From contig JAMYWO010000669.1 in assembly GCA_024220525.1 (NCBI GenBank), forward strand, positions 1 through 10,038: 10,038 nucleotides of DNA, written 5' to 3'. Position numbers and translations under genes: made by a program. Below the pieces are notes generated by a model. It was not told the DNA's origin. It made no database searches and saw only the letters and a program-made list of their open reading frames with translations. The stretch is from Cochliopodium minus. Its lineage: Eukaryota > Discosea > Himatismenida > Cochliopodiidae. Positions 7,901 through 10,038 of this stretch are shown one piece after another. Numbering within the stretch: position 1 is the stretch's first letter; each line of letters begins with the position of its first letter.

Positions 7901-9888
7901 GCGACTACTACTGCTGGAACGACGAGGAGACTTTCCAGAACATCGCCAACTTCCTCTCCCGAAACTTTGAAGTTTTGCTAAAAAAACTTCAAACGAAAGT
8001 TTCTTTCCAAGAAAAAAGTGTTTTCATTCCCAGCTTGAAATTCACTCAGCTTCTGGCCATTTTTGAGGTGAGGACCAGTTTGTTCGCCAAGTACTTGATG
8101 GACATCTCTTACCAGTTTTTGGAGTCCATCAACTTGTTCCAGTATTTCAAGGATCAGAACAACTACCCTCCTGTTCAGACCTGGACTGCTCATTATAATA
8201 ATGTAAACTATTTTTTTTTTATAAAAAATAATTCATTAATTTTAAAAAAACAATATATTTTCAAAATTTCTAAAAATTTATAATTTATTTTTAATTCTTT
8301 AAAATCTAATTTTTCCATATTTATTTTAAAATAATTCTTGTTATAAAGAATAGTTAAATTGTTCAGTTTATTTTTTTATTAAAATTATTTTATTTTTATT
8401 TTTGTTTGTTTTTTTAATTTTTTTTTTCAACAGTTTCACTCGTTTGTAGTAACAACAATCCTTTGCTCGATAGGAAAGCAAACAAGACAAGAGAGATTAA
8501 ATTTTTGGTGCGAAATACTCAAACTTCTCATCAAATTCAACAACTTCACTTACATGTCATCCCTCCACCTCGCTTTGGACAGCATAAAGTCTTCCGAGCT
8601 TTTCAAGAAAAAAATGGTGACTTTTTCGCATGCTCAGTTGAAGGATATTGAAATTGCTGCCAGCTTCCAATTTAACAGTCAGACCAGCATCCAAAATTAT
8701 AGAGACGTCTTGACAAAACTTTATATTGCTCAAAAACCTGCCATTCCTCATTTGGGGTTTTTTTTAAAAATGATTTTTTAGTTTCATTTCAATTGAATTT
8801 AAATGTTTATCTTTAACTATAAAAAAAAAAATAGGGATTTCAATCAACAATTAATCAATCTTGAAGGTAAATGATTTTTTAAAATATTGAGATTATTAAT
8901 TTTATTTTTCAATTATTAATTCTAATTTTTAAAATGTATTTTAATATTTTTATTTTATTTTCACAATTTTTATTATAATTTACTTATTTTATTTTACATT
9001 TTTTTAAAGAGTTATTGAATTTATATTTTTATTTTTTATTTTATTATAATTACATAAATAATCTAATTTTTCATTATAATTTTTTATTTCATTCTAAAGT
9101 TTCTAATATAATTATTTCAATTTTTTAAAGAAAACTTCAAAAAGAGAGTTAAATTACACGAAAACGAGCCGGAAAAACAAAATCACATAAACTGGAAATA
9201 CTATGAGAAAGTGACGGACGTTCTTTTCCAGTTAGAGTTCTTCAGAGACTTTAGATTTGAAGAGACTCCCAACGTTAGAAAACAGAGTAACTCCAACATT
9301 ATGAGAAAGAAAACCATCGCAGTTTCCCCCGAAGAAGATTCCAAAAAACTAATCTTTGCTGTGAAAGGTATTGAATAGCTTTAAAAAATATTATTTTCAT
9401 TATTTTTATTATTTTTTATTTCTTATTTTTTATTTATTTATTTTTTTTTTTATTTATTATTTTTTTTTTAATTTATTTTTTATTTTTTATTTTATTTTAT
9501 TTTATTTAAAACATGTTTTTTATTTATTTATTTTTTATTTAAAAATGTTTTTTATTTTTTTATTTTTTTATTTTTTATTTTTTGTTTTTGTTTTTTATTT
9601 TTTATTTTTTATTTTATTTTATTTTATTTTTCATTATTTTATTTTTTATTAATAATTTCTTATAGGAATCGGATCAAATATTCAGACAAAAACAAAAATT
9701 CTCAACAGAATCGTAAATAATCCAGAGGAAAAAGATACTCCAAACTATTGGGACGAAATCTGTGAAAATGGACAATTTGAAAGTGCCAAACATACCATTT
9801 CCATCACTGCTTTATGTGCTCAGCTCAACTCTATTGCAGAAACTCATTTTGATCTAGGAAAAGCAGAGATAAAGAAACGCAAATCAAG
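4949..9888 (+). CDS. RCC1-repeat / RasGEF fusion protein (3' end beyond window)
   Basis: Thirteen exons: 4949-5050, 5284-5462, 5525-5655, 5720-5992, 6024-6277, 6466-6812, 7085-7323, 7506-7626, 7794-8202, 8434-8756, 8835-8866, 9131-9367 and 9666-9888. Phases agree at all junctions, giving about 956 residues before a donor at 9889. The start is the ATG of MNNQIPNP, preceded by AT-rich leader. Order: short polar N-terminus (1-35), RCC1-like blades (about 38-500), RasGEF N-terminal motif (about 515-615), RasGEF catalytic domain (about 650-870) and a Ser/Lys-rich linker into a helical extension (from about 850). RasGEF domains catalyse GDP release from Ras-family GTPases, usually at membranes; the RCC1 blades probably bind partners, membranes or a GTPase. 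Weak points: four in-frame TAA codons in exon 4, a 31-nt intron at 5993-6023 that may be a frame error, and a doubtful donor at 8757. The gene may continue into the left part of the window if the pieces are misordered. Confidence 0.8.
5284..7323 (+). other. RCC1-like propeller region of the fusion gene
   Basis: Repeated RCC1 blade signatures are visible, each a 'hydrophobic-Trp/Gly' strand, a Pro-x-x-Ile turn and a Gly-x-x-His/Cys strand ending in a Glu/Asp-Gly turn. Examples are ILVYGHYN and GGMGHIILLSEQG (exon 2), VGIGKTGQLGHGP and PKKIEGL (exon 3), ISKGLKC (exon 4), QIYLWGE and ISIGLCHILILTEKG (exon 5), KILHWG, LGLKHVVCLTAEGQV and ISCGNYH (exon 6), and LTADGQIFIWGKN (exon 7). About six to seven blades can be counted, consistent with a full seven-bladed propeller. 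Spacing and the Trp-Gly pair are degenerate, as is common in protist RCC1 proteins. It lacks evidence of chromatin-type RCC1 function; a binding scaffold is more likely. Confidence 0.85.
5749..5979 (+). other. Exon 4 segment with four in-frame TAA codons
   Basis: In the frame set by exon 3, TAA occurs at 5749-5751, 5872-5874, 5965-5967 and 5977-5979, with no TAG or TGA. The sequence between them is coding-like and includes an RCC1 turn (LKIPKKMIYP) and strand (YISKGLKC). Elsewhere in the gene glutamine is always CAA or CAG, and the other genes here are best closed by TAA. Sense TAA, pseudogene decay, missed tiny introns and assembly error all remain possible. Confidence 0.7.
7324..7505 (+). 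other. Poly-T-rich intron between the RCC1 and RasGEF parts
   Basis: Donor gtaaga at 7324 and acceptor aatttgcag ending at 7505, 182 nt, with T runs of up to about 12 and degenerate TTTTTTA units at 7405-7450. It marks the exact junction between the last RCC1 exon and the first RasGEF exon, so the domain fusion boundary coincides with an intron, in phase 1. Confidence 0.75.
7506..9250 (+). other. RasGEF N-terminal motif and catalytic domain of the fusion gene
   Basis: Exon 8 has ILMLTWKDWTTPAELVRSL, matching the REM/RasGEF_N signature 'fLlTyrsFttp.eLl..L'. Exon 9 continues it with RVTKFIMKWIEK. The catalytic domain starts with LKFTQLLAIFEVRTSLF (exon 9) and shows the three conserved regions in order: YNNFHSFVVTTIL (exons 9-10, cf. 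FN.ls.wV.teIl), FWCEILKLLIKFNNFTYMSS (exon 10, cf. the CR.l.NFns helix) and NYRDVLTKLYIAQKPAIPHLG (exon 10, cf. the YR..l....PciPfLG segment). Exon 12 ends the domain with ENFKKRVKLHE, like the terminal 'iNf.Kr.ki'. The usual 'yLtDL' right after PHLG is shortened to DF by the 8757 donor. All regions needed for exchange activity appear present, so activity toward a Ras-family GTPase is inferred. Confidence 0.82.
9368..9665 (+). other. Near-pure A/T intron of the fusion gene
   Basis: Donor gtattg at 9368 and acceptor cttatag ending at 9665, 298 nt. Apart from a few G or C bases the intron is made of T runs separated by single A residues, partly as TTTTTTA and TTTTA units. A long plus-strand frame across it (about 9371-9652) encodes only Phe/Tyr/Ile/Leu low-complexity sequence and is not a gene. 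Confidence 0.75.
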
Positions 9889-9975
9889 GTATTTTTTTGT
9901 ATTTTTTAAATTTTTTTAATTTCAAAAAGTTTATTTTTTTGATTGTTATTGTTATTGTTATTTTTATTTTTTTTA

Positions 9976-10038
9976 TTTTATTTTTTATTTTTTATTTTTT
10001 ATTTTTTATTTTTTATTTTTTATTTTTTATTTTTTATT
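9976..10038. repeat. (TTTTTTA)n tandem array at right end
   Basis: About eight copies of the 7-base unit in the same orientation as those at 1-68 and 2304-2377, inside the intron that starts at 9889. The window ends within the array, which looks like an assembly end caused by the repeat. Confidence 0.9.

Noticed and set aside
9371-9652. 93-residue plus-strand frame of Phe/Tyr/Ile
   Set aside because: It is a translation of TTTTTTA-like low-complexity intron sequence.

Overview
The window reads as nuclear DNA of a very AT-rich, intron-dense microbial eukaryote (protist). Every long coding stretch is broken into GT...AG exons. Introns are strongly T-rich on the sense strand, and the products are eukaryotic signalling families: RCC1 blades, RasGEF, F-box and SPRY, next to a eukaryotic 5S rRNA fragment. 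The species cannot be fixed from sequence alone. An anaeramoebid, oxymonad or other metamonad/amoeboid protist is a guess.

Layout. (1) 1-2377: four in-frame exons (194-390, 740-1086, 1541-1799, 2083-2275) of a long helical protein, open at both ends, with T-rich introns and (TTTTTTA)n arrays on both flanks. (2) 2378: a single N, followed immediately by the 3' half of a 5S rRNA (2379 to about 2442) and a T-run terminator. (3) 2657-3649, minus strand: a 3-exon F-box protein with a SPRY-like C-terminal half, about 279 aa. (4) 4093-4516, minus strand: a 2-exon protein of about 103 aa, unrecognised. (5) 4949-9888, plus strand: a large gene with 13 visible exons encoding an N-terminal RCC1 propeller, then a RasGEF N-terminal motif, a RasGEF catalytic domain and a helical C-terminal extension. 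It runs off the right end inside an intron that again carries the (TTTTTTA)n array.

Functionally, the large gene is a predicted GDP/GTP exchange factor for a Ras-family GTPase, with RCC1 blades probably used for binding or scaffolding. The F-box/SPRY protein is a candidate substrate adaptor of an SCF ubiquitin ligase. The small gene and the large gene are divergent and share a spacer of about 430 nt.

Points to follow up. Exon 4 of the large gene carries four in-frame TAA codons inside RCC1-like sequence: sense TAA, decay or assembly error. The N joins two pieces that may be out of order: splice phase, base composition and flanking repeats all allow 1-2377 to lie downstream of 9888, which would add a long helical tail to the RCC1-RasGEF protein. 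Exon and intron style also changes sharply near 6024 within one gene.
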